NCBI RefSeq assembly: GCF_001637325.1
Contig: NZ_LRXL01000026.1
Span: forward strand, 992,001 to 1,056,000
Reading direction: 5' to 3'
DNA: 64,000 bases
From: Cochleicola gelatinilyticus
Lineage (GTDB): Bacteria; Bacteroidota; Bacteroidia; Flavobacteriales; Flavobacteriaceae
The translations under genes and the position numbers were made by a program. Shown piece by piece: positions 27,348-36,376 of the stretch. Positions within the stretch are counted from its first letter, which is position 1. Each line of letters begins with the position of its first letter. The notes beneath the pieces are model-generated. The model saw only the letters and a list, made by a program, of their open reading frames with translations, did no database searches and was not told where the DNA came from.

Positions 27348-27698
27348 CTATGAACTTATTTTTTCTCCAAGATTAATGAGGAGTTGCCCCAATTCTCTTC
27401 GATCCATTTTCTTTTCTGAAAGTGCATCGGTCTTTGCTTGTAAAGAAGCTTCAAGATCGGTAATGCGAATATTAACATCTGTACTTAACGAATCGATGGA
27501 CTGCATTAATTCGTTTCTCACTTCATCTATGAAGCTTTCCATCTGTTGTTTCTTATCCTCAATATCCTTTTTCAGTAAATCAAATTCACTGTTGTATTGT
27601 TGAATATTTTCACCAAAAATTAAATTTTTGATCGCTTCAATTTTTGAGGCAGAATCTATTTTTTCTTCTTGGGTATCGGTGGTATTTTTCTTACTCAT
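27348..27698 (-). CDS. Coiled-coil protein of the GTPase operon
   Basis: 116 aa, cytosolic. IEAIKNLIFGEN near residue 22 is followed by a long heptad-patterned coiled coil (about 35-95) and a conserved-looking tail KKMDRRELGQLLINLGEKI. The same LxxLLxG-plus-coil arrangement precedes the conserved core in OmpA-associated proteins, so this gene and the next may be split halves of one ancestral protein. It is the first gene of the operon after fbp, 18 bp before the roadblock-like gene. A structural or scaffold role is inferred; no enzymatic motif is seen. Confidence 0.7.
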   Translation of the reverse strand: MSKKNTTDTQEEKIDSASKIEAIKNLIFGENIQQYNSEFDLLKKDIEDKKQQMESFIDEVRNELMQSIDSLSTDVNIRITDLEASLQAKTDALSEKKMDRRELGQLLINLGEKISS

Positions 27699-27761
27699 CT
27701 TTACTTAATATGATCTTAAAATTAGACTTTTTTTTCAGATTTATAACATTTTGTAAGAATT

Positions 27762-28763
27762 TTAAGCTTTTTGCATGAATTCTTCAGCCTTTTTCACCAT
27801 GTTTTTACTTCCACAGAAAAAGGGTACACGCTGGTGTAATTCGGTTGGATCAATATCTAGAATTCTGGTTGTTCCATCACTCGCACTTCCTCCTGCTTGT
27901 TCTGCAATATACGCCATTGGATTACATTCATAGAGTAAACGAAGTTTTCCTTTTGGATCTTTAGAGGTATTGGGATAAATATAAATTCCCCCTTTAATCA
28001 TATTTCTGTGAAAATCTGAAACCAGAGATCCAATGTAGCGTGCTGTATAGGGTCTGTTGTCTTCTTCTTGTTGGCAGTATTTAATGTAGTCTTTTACACC
28101 CTGCGGGAAATGCACGTAATTGCCTTCATTCACAGAATAGATGTTCCCATCTTCTGGAAACCGCATGTTAGGATGCGATAAGTAATAGGTTCCAATTGCG
28201 GGATTTAATGTAAATCCATTCACTCCATGACCAGTGCTATACACGATCATTGTAGAAGTTCCGTAAACTATGTACCCAGCCGCGACCTGTCTATTGCCAG
28301 GTTGTAAAAAATCATCTATTGTTACAGGGGTTCCCGAGGGAGTAACACGACGATACACCGAAAAAATAGTACCTACCGAAACATTCACATCAATATTAGA
28401 AGAACCATCTAAGGGATCGATTAATACTACATATTTATTATCATTTTTTTCATTTCTACCTCGAATGGTAATAAAATCGTCTTCTTCCTCGCTTGCAATA
28501 CCACAAACAATCTCGCGATTTGTAAGGGTCTTTATAAAAGCATTGTTTGCATACACGTCTAATTTTTGTTGGTCTTCTCCTTGTATGTTCGTGTCACCTG
28601 CTGCTCCTAAAATATCAACAAGACCTGCCTTGTTTACTTCATGGTTTACCACTTTAGCGGCCAGTCGAATAGAATTGATAAGTCGTGAAAGTTCTCCAGA
28701 AGAATACTTAAACTCGCTTTGATTTTCAATAATGAATTCGCCAAGCGTCTGATTTTTTTTAGC
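27762..28763 (-). CDS. fbp: Class I fructose-1,6-bisphosphatase
   Basis: 333 aa, cytosolic gluconeogenic phosphatase. The metal and substrate signature [17 protein letters not shown] is present, with the EEED motif before it and substrate-site residues in [14 protein letters not shown] and GGIYIYP. I chose the ATG at 28763 ([12 protein letters not shown]) over one at 28796, because the longer form overlaps the likely promoter palindrome and family members begin at this position. Its stop lies 63 bp before the GTPase operon, which may be partly read from it. It diverges from the GNAT gene. Confidence 0.97.
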   Translation of the reverse strand, partial: AKKNQTLGEFIIENQSEFKYSSGELSRLINSIRLAAKVVNHEVNKAGLVDILGAAGDTNIQGEDQQKLDVYANNAFIKTLTNREIVCGIASEEEDDFITIRGRNEKNDNKYVVLIDPLDGSSNIDVNVSVGTIFSVYRRVTPSGTPVTIDDFLQPGNRQVAAGYIVYGTSTMIVYSTGHGVNGFTLNPAIGTYYLSHPNMRFPEDGNIYSVNEGNYVHFPQGVKDYIKYCQQEEDNRPYTARYIGSLVSDFHRNMIKGGIYIYPNTSKDPKGKLRLLYECNPMAYIAEQAGGSASDGTTRILDIDPTELHQRVPFFCGSKNMVKKAEEFMQKA

Positions 28764-28793
28764 CATGAGTTGTAGGGTATGTTGAATTTGCGT

Positions 28794-28831
28794 CAAATAT
28801 CGGGATTTTTAAGAAATTGAACCGATATTTG
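28794..28831. promoter_or_regulatory. Symmetric divergent promoter region between fbp and GNAT gene
   Basis: CAAATATCGG (28794-28803) and CCGATATTTG (28822-28831) form a perfect 10-bp inverted repeat with an 18-bp spacer. Each arm, read outward, ends in GATATTTG, a 7/8 match to TAnnTTTG, about 19 nt (GNAT, 28850) and 31 nt (fbp, 28763) from the chosen starts. It could be paired promoters, a dimeric operator, or both. Confidence 0.5.
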
Positions 28832-28849
28832 TGGATCAAAAACAGAATT

Positions 28850-29329
28850 ATGCAACCAATTGTTCGTATTGCAGAAAAAGATGAAATGCCACAGGTCCTT
28901 GAACTTATTCAAGAACTTGCCGATTTCGAGAAAGAGCCCGATGCTGTAGCGATTACTGCAGATGATTTAAAGGAAGCCGGCTATGGAGAAACACCGTTGT
29001 TTCGCTGTTTTGTTGCGGAAGTAGATAATACGATTGTTGGAATGGCACTTGTCTATTTTAGATTTTCAACATGGAAAGGACGTACCTTACATTTAGAAGA
29101 CCTTGTCGTGAAAGATTCTATGCGTGGGAAAGGTGTTGGTGAATCCTTATATAAAGAAGTGATGAACTATGGTCGCACCGAAGGTGTTAAACGCATACAG
29201 TGGGAAGTATTAGGATGGAATAAAGGCGCAATAAAGTTCTATGAACGAACGGGTGCTAATGTTTTATACGATTGGCACGTGGTACACATGCATGAAGATG
29301 GTTTAAAGCACTATTTAAGAGAACACTAA
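28850..29329 (+). CDS. GNAT-family N-acetyltransferase
   Basis: 159 aa from the ATG at 28850; an upstream TTG at 28817 lies inside the promoter palindrome. Acetyl-CoA-binding motif A is visible as LVVKDSMRGKGVGESLYKEV, followed by WEVLGWNKGAIKFYERTGA, a strong match to the diamine/thialysine-acetyltransferase-like branch. The substrate (polyamine, amino acid or small amine) is not certain. Cytosolic. It shares a divergent promoter region with fbp. Confidence 0.9.
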   Translation: MQPIVRIAEKDEMPQVLELIQELADFEKEPDAVAITADDLKEAGYGETPLFRCFVAEVDNTIVGMALVYFRFSTWKGRTLHLEDLVVKDSMRGKGVGESLYKEVMNYGRTEGVKRIQWEVLGWNKGAIKFYERTGANVLYDWHVVHMHEDGLKHYLREH

Positions 29330-29417
29330 TTTCTACGGAAACAAGACATGTAATCATAGTATTTTAAACTGAAACAAATAAGGTAAGTACATAATCGTAC
29401 GAGAGAAAAAGTAAATT

Positions 29418-30674
29418 ATGAAAATTTTTAAATTTGGTGGAGCTTCTGTAAAAGATGCGGAAGGTGTTAAAAATGTTGTCACTGTTTTAAATAAAACCAA
29501 TGAGTCTGAATTAGTGGTAGTAATCTCTGCCATGGGAAAAATGACAAATGCTTTGGAGGAAGTAGTTACTCATTATTTCGGAGATGCTTCAGACCTAGAG
29601 GCAGCTATAAGTAACGTATACGAATACCATCACAATATTGTTTCAGAATTGTTCTCACAGCCTTCGCATGAAGTGTTTTCAGTAGTAAAGGATCTGGTTT
29701 CAGAAATGAAAACTTTTTTAAAAACAACCAAATCCAAACATCACGCTTACGTGTACGATCAAGTGGTTGGTTTTGGAGAATTGCTTTCAACAAATATTGT
29801 GTCGGCGTATCTTTCAGAAACTGGAATAAAAAATACATTTCTAGATGTTCGAACGTGTATTAAAACCGATGCCAATTACCGCGATGCTAGAGTAGATTGG
29901 GAAACCACTCAACAAAAAATAAAAGAACACGTTGGTTTAAAGCAGATCACCGTAACGCAAGGTTTTTTAGGGGCTGAAGACACGAATAATTTTACGACCA
30001 CACTCGGGCGGGAAGGGAGTGATTATACCGCAGCGATCTTTGGCTATTGTTTAGACGCCGAATCGGTTACGATCTGGAAAGATGTTCCAGGGGTATTAAA
30101 TGCCGATCCGCGCTATTTTTCTAAAACACAATTACTTAACCATATTTCATATCGGGAAGCCATCGAGTTGGCATTTTATGGCGCGTCGGTAATTCATCCC
30201 AAGACATTACAACCTTTACAACGAAAGGAAATTCCTTTGTTTGTAAAATCTTTTTTAGATCCTTTAGCACCTGGAACGTGTGTTGGTAAAGGAGTTACGC
30301 TAGATCCAGCTACATCTTGTTTTATTCTCAAGAAAAACCAAACCCTTATTTCGCTTTCTTCACTCGATTTTTCATTTATGATGGAAGATAACATAAGTGA
30401 AGTGTTTCAGTTATTTCACACCTTTAAAATGAAGGTAGAGTTAATTCAGAATTCAGCGATTAGTTTTTCGGTTTGCATCGATAATAAATTTAATAACCTA
30501 GAGGCATTATTAGCAAAGCTACGAGAGAACTTTAGAGTGCAATGGAATGAAGGAGTTACTATATATACAGTGCGACATTCTAAACCGTCTGAAATTAAGG
30601 CGCTTACAAAAGATAAAAAAGTATTGCTGAAACAAGAAAGCAGAGAAACGGTTCAATTGGTCATAATGGAATAG
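29418..30674 (+). CDS. Aspartate kinase, monofunctional
   Basis: 418 aa. The kinase signature KFGGASVKDA is at residues 4-13. The amino-acid-kinase core contains GRGGSDYTA-like GREGSDYTAA and WKDVPGVLNADPR. A C-terminal ACT-like regulatory part begins near residue 300 (ISLSSLDFSFMMEDNISEVF). It phosphorylates aspartate in the Lys/Met/Thr pathway. The regulatory region seems short for a two-ACT enzyme, and no homoserine dehydrogenase is fused, so it is the smaller Bacteroidota type. It is followed 49 bp later by the OlsF-like gene. Confidence 0.92.
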   Translation: MKIFKFGGASVKDAEGVKNVVTVLNKTNESELVVVISAMGKMTNALEEVVTHYFGDASDLEAAISNVYEYHHNIVSELFSQPSHEVFSVVKDLVSEMKTFLKTTKSKHHAYVYDQVVGFGELLSTNIVSAYLSETGIKNTFLDVRTCIKTDANYRDARVDWETTQQKIKEHVGLKQITVTQGFLGAEDTNNFTTTLGREGSDYTAAIFGYCLDAESVTIWKDVPGVLNADPRYFSKTQLLNHISYREAIELAFYGASVIHPKTLQPLQRKEIPLFVKSFLDPLAPGTCVGKGVTLDPATSCFILKKNQTLISLSSLDFSFMMEDNISEVFQLFHTFKMKVELIQNSAISFSVCIDNKFNNLEALLAKLRENFRVQWNEGVTIYTVRHSKPSEIKALTKDKKVLLKQESRETVQLVIME

Positions 30675-30723
30675 TATCGATTGGTTTTCCTATCTTTACC
30701 AGACTAAAAACTTCGCCAATTTC

Positions 30724-32538
30724 ATGGGATTAGTCAACGCAAAAGAGATTGCAAAAGCCATTAACTTAGATAAGTTTGGCTATCTCGGCACCTTCATGGG
30801 GTGGTCGTTGCTAAAGGTATTAAATATTTCTCCACTCAATAAAATTTACGATAGAAACAAGCATTTAAGCGATCTTGAGTTTATTAATGCGCTCCTTGAA
30901 GAGTTCGAAATCGAATTTGAAATGCCCGAGGAAGATTTAAAAAGAATTCCAAAAACAGGGCCGTTTATCACTATATCCAATCATCCATTAGGGGGTATCG
31001 ACGGAATTTTATTGCTAAAAATACTTCTTGAACACCGACCCGATTTTAAGATCATTGCTAATTTTTTACTACATCGCATCGAGCCATTAAAGCCGTACGT
31101 CATGCCAGTAAATCCGTTCGAAGATCGAAAAGATGTGAAATCGAGCGTTATGGGTTTTAAGAATTCAATGCGTCATATTAAAGAAGGACATCCTCTTGGA
31201 ATATTTCCTGCAGGAGAGGTTTCTACTAGCAATGAAGGGAAACAAATTGTGGATCGCGAATGGGAACCTGCCGCAATGAAACTCATTAAAAAATCGAAAG
31301 TGCCGGTGGTACCGATTTATTTTCATGCGAGAAATAGCAAATTGTTCTATCGCATGGCAAAAATGAGTGATACACTAAGAACCGCAAAGCTTCCAAGTGA
31401 GTTGCTTACTCAAAAAGAGCGGGTAATTAAAGTGCGAATTGGAAACCCTATTTCGATTGCCGATCAAGAAGAACATGAATCGTTAGAAACATATACAGCA
31501 TTTCTTCGGAAGAAAACCTACATGCTTGCGAATCCGTTTCAGAAGAAAAAATTATTAGAAAACATACCAAAAACACTGAAGATTCCGAAAGCACCACGAA
31601 AAATTGCCGGAGCTATATCGGTCGCATCTATGGAAGCAGAAATAGAAGCCCTTCGAACCAATGAAAAACGCTTACTACAAAGCAAGAATTACGAAGTGTT
31701 TCTGTCCCAGGCGAAATTTATCCCGAGTATTCTTCAAGAAATTGGACGGTTACGGGAAATTACATTCCGTGAAGTAGGGGAAGGAACTAACAATGCAACC
31801 GATCTAGATAAATTCGATTCGCATTACCACCATATGTTTTTATGGGATAATGAAGCTAAAAAACTAGCAGGAGCTTATCGTATGGGACTAGGATCTCAGA
31901 TTTTTCCTCAATATGGAATCGATGGGTTTTACTTGCAAGACCTATTTCGGTTTGAGCCAGAATTGTTTCCCATGATGGAAAAATCTATTGAAATGGGACG
32001 TGCATTTATTATTAGTGAATACCAGTTGCGACCCATGCCTTTGTTCTTATTATGGAAGGGAATTGTACATACTACTTTACGTTATCCGGAGCATAAATAT
32101 TTAATTGGTGGGGTAAGTATTAGTAATAAATTTTCGGATTTCTCTAAATCGCTAATGATCGAATTCATGAAATCAAATTATTACGACCCCTATGTTGCGC
32201 AGTATATAAATCCGAAGAAAGAATACAAGGTTAAACTTAAAGATGCCGACAAAGATTTTATTTTCGACGCAAGCGAAGCAGACCTTAATAAGTTCGACAA
32301 AATTATTGATGAGGTAGAACCGGGTAATTTGCGCCTTCCGGTACTTATTAAAAAATACATTAAACAGAATGCAAAAGTTGTTGCTTTTAATGTAGACCCC
32401 CTATTTAACAATGCCGTGGATGGTTTAATGTATATTCGTATTGCCGACCTACCCGAAAGTACGGTAAAGCCAGTAATGGAAGAATTCCAGGAAGAATTGG
32501 AAAAGAAATATGCCAACGGGCAAAAAGAGGAGGAATAG
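30724..32538 (+). CDS. olsF: OlsF-like bifunctional amino-acyl lipid synthase
   Basis: 604 aa with two domains. The N-terminal ~270 residues are a PlsC/OlsA-like O-acyltransferase with ISNHPLGGIDG near residue 85, IFPAGE near 160, and VPVVPIYFHARNS. The C-terminal half is a GNAT-like N-acyltransferase of the OlsB/hemolysin type (LREITFREVGEG, YRMGLGSQIFPQYGIDGFYL, KYLIGGVSIS). This fusion matches OlsF, which makes ornithine lipids in Flavobacterium and Serratia. A glycine-lipid product, as in Bacteroides GlsA/GlsB, is the main alternative. It would act at the cytoplasmic face of the inner membrane. Confidence 0.8.
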   Translation: MGLVNAKEIAKAINLDKFGYLGTFMGWSLLKVLNISPLNKIYDRNKHLSDLEFINALLEEFEIEFEMPEEDLKRIPKTGPFITISNHPLGGIDGILLLKILLEHRPDFKIIANFLLHRIEPLKPYVMPVNPFEDRKDVKSSVMGFKNSMRHIKEGHPLGIFPAGEVSTSNEGKQIVDREWEPAAMKLIKKSKVPVVPIYFHARNSKLFYRMAKMSDTLRTAKLPSELLTQKERVIKVRIGNPISIADQEEHESLETYTAFLRKKTYMLANPFQKKKLLENIPKTLKIPKAPRKIAGAISVASMEAEIEALRTNEKRLLQSKNYEVFLSQAKFIPSILQEIGRLREITFREVGEGTNNATDLDKFDSHYHHMFLWDNEAKKLAGAYRMGLGSQIFPQYGIDGFYLQDLFRFEPELFPMMEKSIEMGRAFIISEYQLRPMPLFLLWKGIVHTTLRYPEHKYLIGGVSISNKFSDFSKSLMIEFMKSNYYDPYVAQYINPKKEYKVKLKDADKDFIFDASEADLNKFDKIIDEVEPGNLRLPVLIKKYIKQNAKVVAFNVDPLFNNAVDGLMYIRIADLPESTVKPVMEEFQEELEKKYANGQKEEE

Positions 32539-32574
32539 TGTTCTTTATCTTTAATAGTATTAATACTTTTTTCT

Positions 32575-33327
32575 ATGGTACCAGCTACCACCATCGATGA
32601 GGTGATTTCTCAATTAGATTCAATTATTGCTTCTGAAACTCTAAAGGGTTCTACGATGGCATTTTTCCCAGTGTTGTATAGAAAAGTAACGCTCCGTATT
32701 AAAGAAGGAATTGCAAAAAACGAATTTGAGAACAACGTACGAATGGAAAAGCTAGATGTACTTTTTGCCAATCGTTATATCGAAGCTTACCATCAATACA
32801 ATAGCGGATTAACTCTTTCTGAAAGTTGGAAAGCTGCCTTTAATGCTGCAAAAGAGAATGTATTTTTAATTATGCAGCATTTATTATTGGGTATTAATGC
32901 ACATATAAATTTGGATCTAGGAGTTGCTGTTGCAAAGACAGTCGGTGAACATGGGGACCTAGCAGATTTTGAAAAAGACTTTAATACCATCAATGAAATT
33001 CTTGGGAGTATGGTCGACGATGTACAACAACGAATAGGTAAAGTATCTCCCATGTTCTTCTTACTCGAAAAAGTGGGTAAAGGCAGAGAAGATAAAGTGG
33101 TAACATTTAGTATTAATATAGCTCGTGATGGTGCTTGGTTGTTTGCAAACCAGTATCATATTTCTCCAAGGAAAGACACAGAACTTAGCGAGAGAGATCG
33201 CTGTATTGCATTGGTAGCTCAAAAACTTACTACCACCAAAAGTCGTGTATTGCGATTCACTATTAGAAGTATTCGCTTTTTCGAAACTAAGAATGTAGCT
33301 AAGGTAATTGCTACGCTTAATTCGTAA
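32575..33327 (+). CDS. DUF5995 family protein
   Basis: 250 aa, mostly helical, no signal peptide or membrane helix. The family pattern is clear: FFPVLYRKVTLRIKEGI, MEKLDVLFANRYIEAY, and MQHLLLGINAHINLDLGVAV near residue 105, whose His and Asn residues could bind a metal. Function unknown. It follows the OlsF-like gene by 36 bp, with a TATCTTTA box in between (32546-32553), so it may be separately or jointly transcribed. The stop lies 25 bp from the convergent yitT-like gene. Confidence 0.85.
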   Translation: MVPATTIDEVISQLDSIIASETLKGSTMAFFPVLYRKVTLRIKEGIAKNEFENNVRMEKLDVLFANRYIEAYHQYNSGLTLSESWKAAFNAAKENVFLIMQHLLLGINAHINLDLGVAVAKTVGEHGDLADFEKDFNTINEILGSMVDDVQQRIGKVSPMFFLLEKVGKGREDKVVTFSINIARDGAWLFANQYHISPRKDTELSERDRCIALVAQKLTTTKSRVLRFTIRSIRFFETKNVAKVIATLNS

Positions 33328-33351
33328 GAAATAGAATTACTTTTATAAAGA

Positions 33352-34320
33352 TTATTCCATAGGGCGTTTTTTAATCATACCTCCTTTGGCGTCTTTAATA
33401 CTATGCATTACTAAAAAAGCATTTTTATCAATTTTATCAACCTCTGTTTCTAGTTTTGCCAACTCTAAACGGGTGAGTAAGGTGTAAATAATTTCGGTGT
33501 CTTTAAGGGGTTCTCCTTCTTTTGCAAATCCGCGTTTTCCATTATAGATCGTACAGCCCCGCCCCATTTTCTCAATAATAGCAAGTCGAATAGCTTCGCT
33601 TTTTTCAGAAATAATTGTCACACCTACATATTCTTCAATTCCAGACACTACAAAATCCACAGTTTTAGAAGCAGCCAAATAGGTAAGCATGGCGTATAAA
33701 GCGGTTTCAATAGAAAATATATATGCTCCACAAACAAAAATGAGAACATTAAATAGCAGTATAATATCACCTATAGATAACGCTGTTTTGCGGCTAATAA
33801 ATATTGCCAATACTTCGGTGCCATCAATAACCGATCCGCCTCGAATGGAAAGACCGATTCCTGCTCCTAAAAAGAATCCTCCAAACACGGCAATAAGTAA
33901 CTTGTCGTCTGTAACGGTGGGGACCTCAATAAAATGTACCGATAATGCTAGTAGAAGAATAGCAATTAAACTTCGAAAGGCAAATTGTTTTCCTATCGAA
34001 AAGTAGCCCATAATCACAAAAGGCAGGTTAATTATAAGTAGTAATATAGAAAGGGAAAATCCACTTAATTCGGTAATTATTAAGGAAATTCCTGTAACGC
34101 CACCATCGATAAAACCGTTTGGCAGTAAAAACCCATTGAGCCCTACACAGGCAGACACAATTCCGAAGAGAATCATCGCGCTGTCTTTAATAAGGTGAGT
34201 TATTTCTACCTTCGTTTCGAGAAAGGCATGGTCGAACCCTTTTTTTGAAGCTTTTTGCTTTTTCCCTTTAACCTTATTTTTGGCAGCCTGAGTAACAATG
34301 TAATGGAAGATAGCATTCAT
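33352..34320 (-). CDS. YitT-family membrane protein
   Basis: 322 aa. A Lys-rich cytosolic N-terminus (~40 residues) is followed by five or six membrane helices, including DSAMILFGIVSACVGLNGFLLPNGFIDGG and the conserved GAGIGLSIRGGSVIDGTEVLA. A cytosolic DUF2179 domain (TIISEKSEAIRLAIIEKMGRGCTIYNGKRGF) follows. YitT/DUF161 proteins have no firmly established transport substrate. No operon partner is obvious: the neighbours are convergent on one side and separately promoted on the other. Confidence 0.9.
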   Translation of the reverse strand: MNAIFHYIVTQAAKNKVKGKKQKASKKGFDHAFLETKVEITHLIKDSAMILFGIVSACVGLNGFLLPNGFIDGGVTGISLIITELSGFSLSILLLIINLPFVIMGYFSIGKQFAFRSLIAILLLALSVHFIEVPTVTDDKLLIAVFGGFFLGAGIGLSIRGGSVIDGTEVLAIFISRKTALSIGDIILLFNVLIFVCGAYIFSIETALYAMLTYLAASKTVDFVVSGIEEYVGVTIISEKSEAIRLAIIEKMGRGCTIYNGKRGFAKEGEPLKDTEIIYTLLTRLELAKLETEVDKIDKNAFLVMHSIKDAKGGMIKKRPME

Positions 34321-34384
34321 GCTGTTTTTTTACGAAGCTACTAAAAATTACGTCTTAAAAACAGGTTTTAAAAAACCATTTCGC

Positions 34385-35455
34385 TTATTTTTCTAAAGCA
34401 GGTACGATATAAGAATTTAATAGCTCGTCGGTATAGTTGTGTGCATTTCGATTATTGTAGTTGGTGGTGGTAATAACAACAGTAGCATTAAGTGCGGGGA
34501 TGACGACCATTTTATTTCCACCATTTCCAGCCATATAATAGGCATCGTATTTTGTTTCGTTTCCGAAGGGGTTTATCCATAAAAAATAGCCATAATCTAC
34601 ACCTTCTCTAGCATTAGCTTTGGGAGATGTTGCTTTTTCAATCCATGTTTTAGAAAGTACTTGCTTGTTATTCCAGGTTCCTTTCTGAAGACACAATTGA
34701 ACTAATTTTAAAAAATCACGGCTTCGGTATTCGCTTCCACCAGCGGTATTAAGGTATCCGGAAGGGGTATAATGTAGTTTGTATTCTGAAATTTCAAGCG
34801 GGTCGAACAGATTTTCTTTTAAAAATACATCTGCTTTTTTTCCAATTGCGGTTTCAACAATTTCTGAAACAGCAGCTGCCTGTGCCGATGCGTAGTGAAA
34901 AAACCGTCCGTAAGGTTGCTCTGAGGGAGGTGGATTAAATGGATATGAACGAATGGGAAGATCTATAAAAAACTGTGTCCAATCTTCGATATAATACATG
35001 CGTTCTTCATGGCCCCTCGAAAGATAATTACCATCATCTGCTTCAAGCATAGAACTCATGGTGAGCAAATCTTCGATGGTAATGTGTTCCTTACGAGGAT
35101 CGGGGTTCTTAACGGGTTTTTTATGTTTCAGATAAGGGAATATTTTGTCTTTTTCCGAAGTAATAAAACCTTTGTCGATTGCAAGTCCGGTTAAAAAGGT
35201 AGCGATCGTTTTGGTGCCCGAACGTACATTGTGTTGGGTTGCTTCCGAAGTATTATTATAATATTTTTCGAATATAAGCTTCCCATTTTGCGCAATTAAA
35301 ATGCTAGTGATATTCTCATATTTTCCATCTATTACCTTGGTGTCCATTTCAGAAAGAAGGGAATTTTTAATATAATTTTTTTCTGAAAAATCAATCTGCG
35401 CTATTAGCGGTGAACTGAAAAAAGAAAGGATGATACAACAAAGAAGTGATTTCAT
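34385..35455 (-). CDS. Exported serine hydrolase (beta-lactamase/penicillin-binding family)
   Basis: 356 aa with a signal peptide (MKSLLCCIILSFFSSPLIAQ). The SxxK motif is S79-G-T-K82, the second-motif Tyr is in FHYASAQAA, and GNGGNKM near the C-terminus takes the KTG/HxG position. This fits class C beta-lactamase-like esterases or D-aminopeptidases, probably not a true resistance enzyme because the KTG box is not classical. Periplasmic. It has its own perfect -7 box at 35477-35484 and follows the AraC regulator gene on the same strand. Confidence 0.88.
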   Translation of the reverse strand: MKSLLCCIILSFFSSPLIAQIDFSEKNYIKNSLLSEMDTKVIDGKYENITSILIAQNGKLIFEKYYNNTSEATQHNVRSGTKTIATFLTGLAIDKGFITSEKDKIFPYLKHKKPVKNPDPRKEHITIEDLLTMSSMLEADDGNYLSRGHEERMYYIEDWTQFFIDLPIRSYPFNPPPSEQPYGRFFHYASAQAAAVSEIVETAIGKKADVFLKENLFDPLEISEYKLHYTPSGYLNTAGGSEYRSRDFLKLVQLCLQKGTWNNKQVLSKTWIEKATSPKANAREGVDYGYFLWINPFGNETKYDAYYMAGNGGNKMVVIPALNATVVITTTNYNNRNAHNYTDELLNSYIVPALEK

Positions 35456-35476
35456 TTTTTAGGTATTGATGAATGC

Positions 35477-35484
35477 CAAAGATA
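35477..35484 (-). promoter_or_regulatory. -7 box TATCTTTG of the serine hydrolase gene
   Basis: Perfect TAnnTTTG match on the minus strand, 21 nt upstream of the ATG at 35455, giving a short leader. It separates this gene from the AraC-type regulator upstream. Confidence 0.5.
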
Positions 35485-35515
35485 AAGGATGCTCTTTTCG
35501 TAAAATAGAATGAAA

Positions 35516-36325
35516 TTAACATGCTGTTATTTTATTTCGAAACACGGAAGGAGTATAACCAAGGTATGTTTTAAAAGTGCGTGTAAAATGACTTTGATCT
35601 GAAAACCCGCAGCGGTAGGCTATTTCTGTGAGTGATAATTTGGGATCTAAGAGGTATCCAAATGCTTTTTTTATTTTTTGTTGTCGTATGTAATCGCCCA
35701 ACGTTGTTGCGAGGTATTTGGGAACTGCTCGTGACAGGTGCATGGGGTGTACGTTTAGTTTTTCTGACAGTGATGTAAGCGAAAGGTCTTCGGTTTCTTC
35801 ATGAAGTAAGCTTTTTAAAGATGCTACCCAATTTGGTTCGTCGGTTTTTAAAGTTGTTTCTTGTACCTGAATGCCTTCCGATAACTGAAGCAATAACAGA
35901 TCTATACTTACTTCTGAAAACGTGTCTTGGCAATGAAATTCAAAATATAACTTGGCGAGGATGTGATGCATTTTTGGATGTTCGATGTGTGTACTTCCTG
36001 TGGCGAGATCGATAGATAATTTTTTTTCTTCGAACCAACTCCTTTCAAATTCTATATGAAATCCACGTGCGCTATCTGAGTGTTTTTTATTACTGTGTTG
36101 TTCGTCCCAGTTATGAAGGAGTAAACTTCCAGAAGCGCATGCTAGCGTTCTTTTTTTGTTGCTGTCAAATACTTCCCCTTGTAACACGTACATAAAGTAA
36201 GGGTTTTCATGAAAATGCCAATCGGTTTCGGGGATGTGATACGAATATTCAGAAAGAACCACACCATTACATGTGATTTCTGTTTTTTTTTCTCCGTAAT
36301 AATTTCCTTTGGTTAGAATTTTCAT
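35516..36325 (-). CDS. AraC-family transcriptional regulator
   Basis: 269 aa. The N-terminal cupin-like sensor contains PETDWHFHENPYFMYVLQGEVFD. The C-terminal ~100 residues are a double helix-turn-helix DNA-binding domain (LTSLSEKLNVHPMHLSRAVPKYL; then LTEIAYRCGFSDQSHFTRTFKTYLGYTPS). The cupin His residues suggest metal or small-ligand binding. Targets may include the adjacent serine hydrolase or the DoxX-like gene upstream; this is only inferred from position. Confidence 0.92.
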   Translation of the reverse strand: MKILTKGNYYGEKKTEITCNGVVLSEYSYHIPETDWHFHENPYFMYVLQGEVFDSNKKRTLACASGSLLLHNWDEQHSNKKHSDSARGFHIEFERSWFEEKKLSIDLATGSTHIEHPKMHHILAKLYFEFHCQDTFSEVSIDLLLLQLSEGIQVQETTLKTDEPNWVASLKSLLHEETEDLSLTSLSEKLNVHPMHLSRAVPKYLATTLGDYIRQQKIKKAFGYLLDPKLSLTEIAYRCGFSDQSHFTRTFKTYLGYTPSVFRNKITAC

Positions 36326-36376
36326 AATGATCTAATAATAGGACAATAAAACGGGAGTATTGTTACAGATATCTTT

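Noticed and set aside
34385-35455. Acquired beta-lactamase resistance gene
   Set aside because: The SxxK motif is present but the third motif is not a classical KTG, and the serine-hydrolase family is broad; resistance is unsupported.
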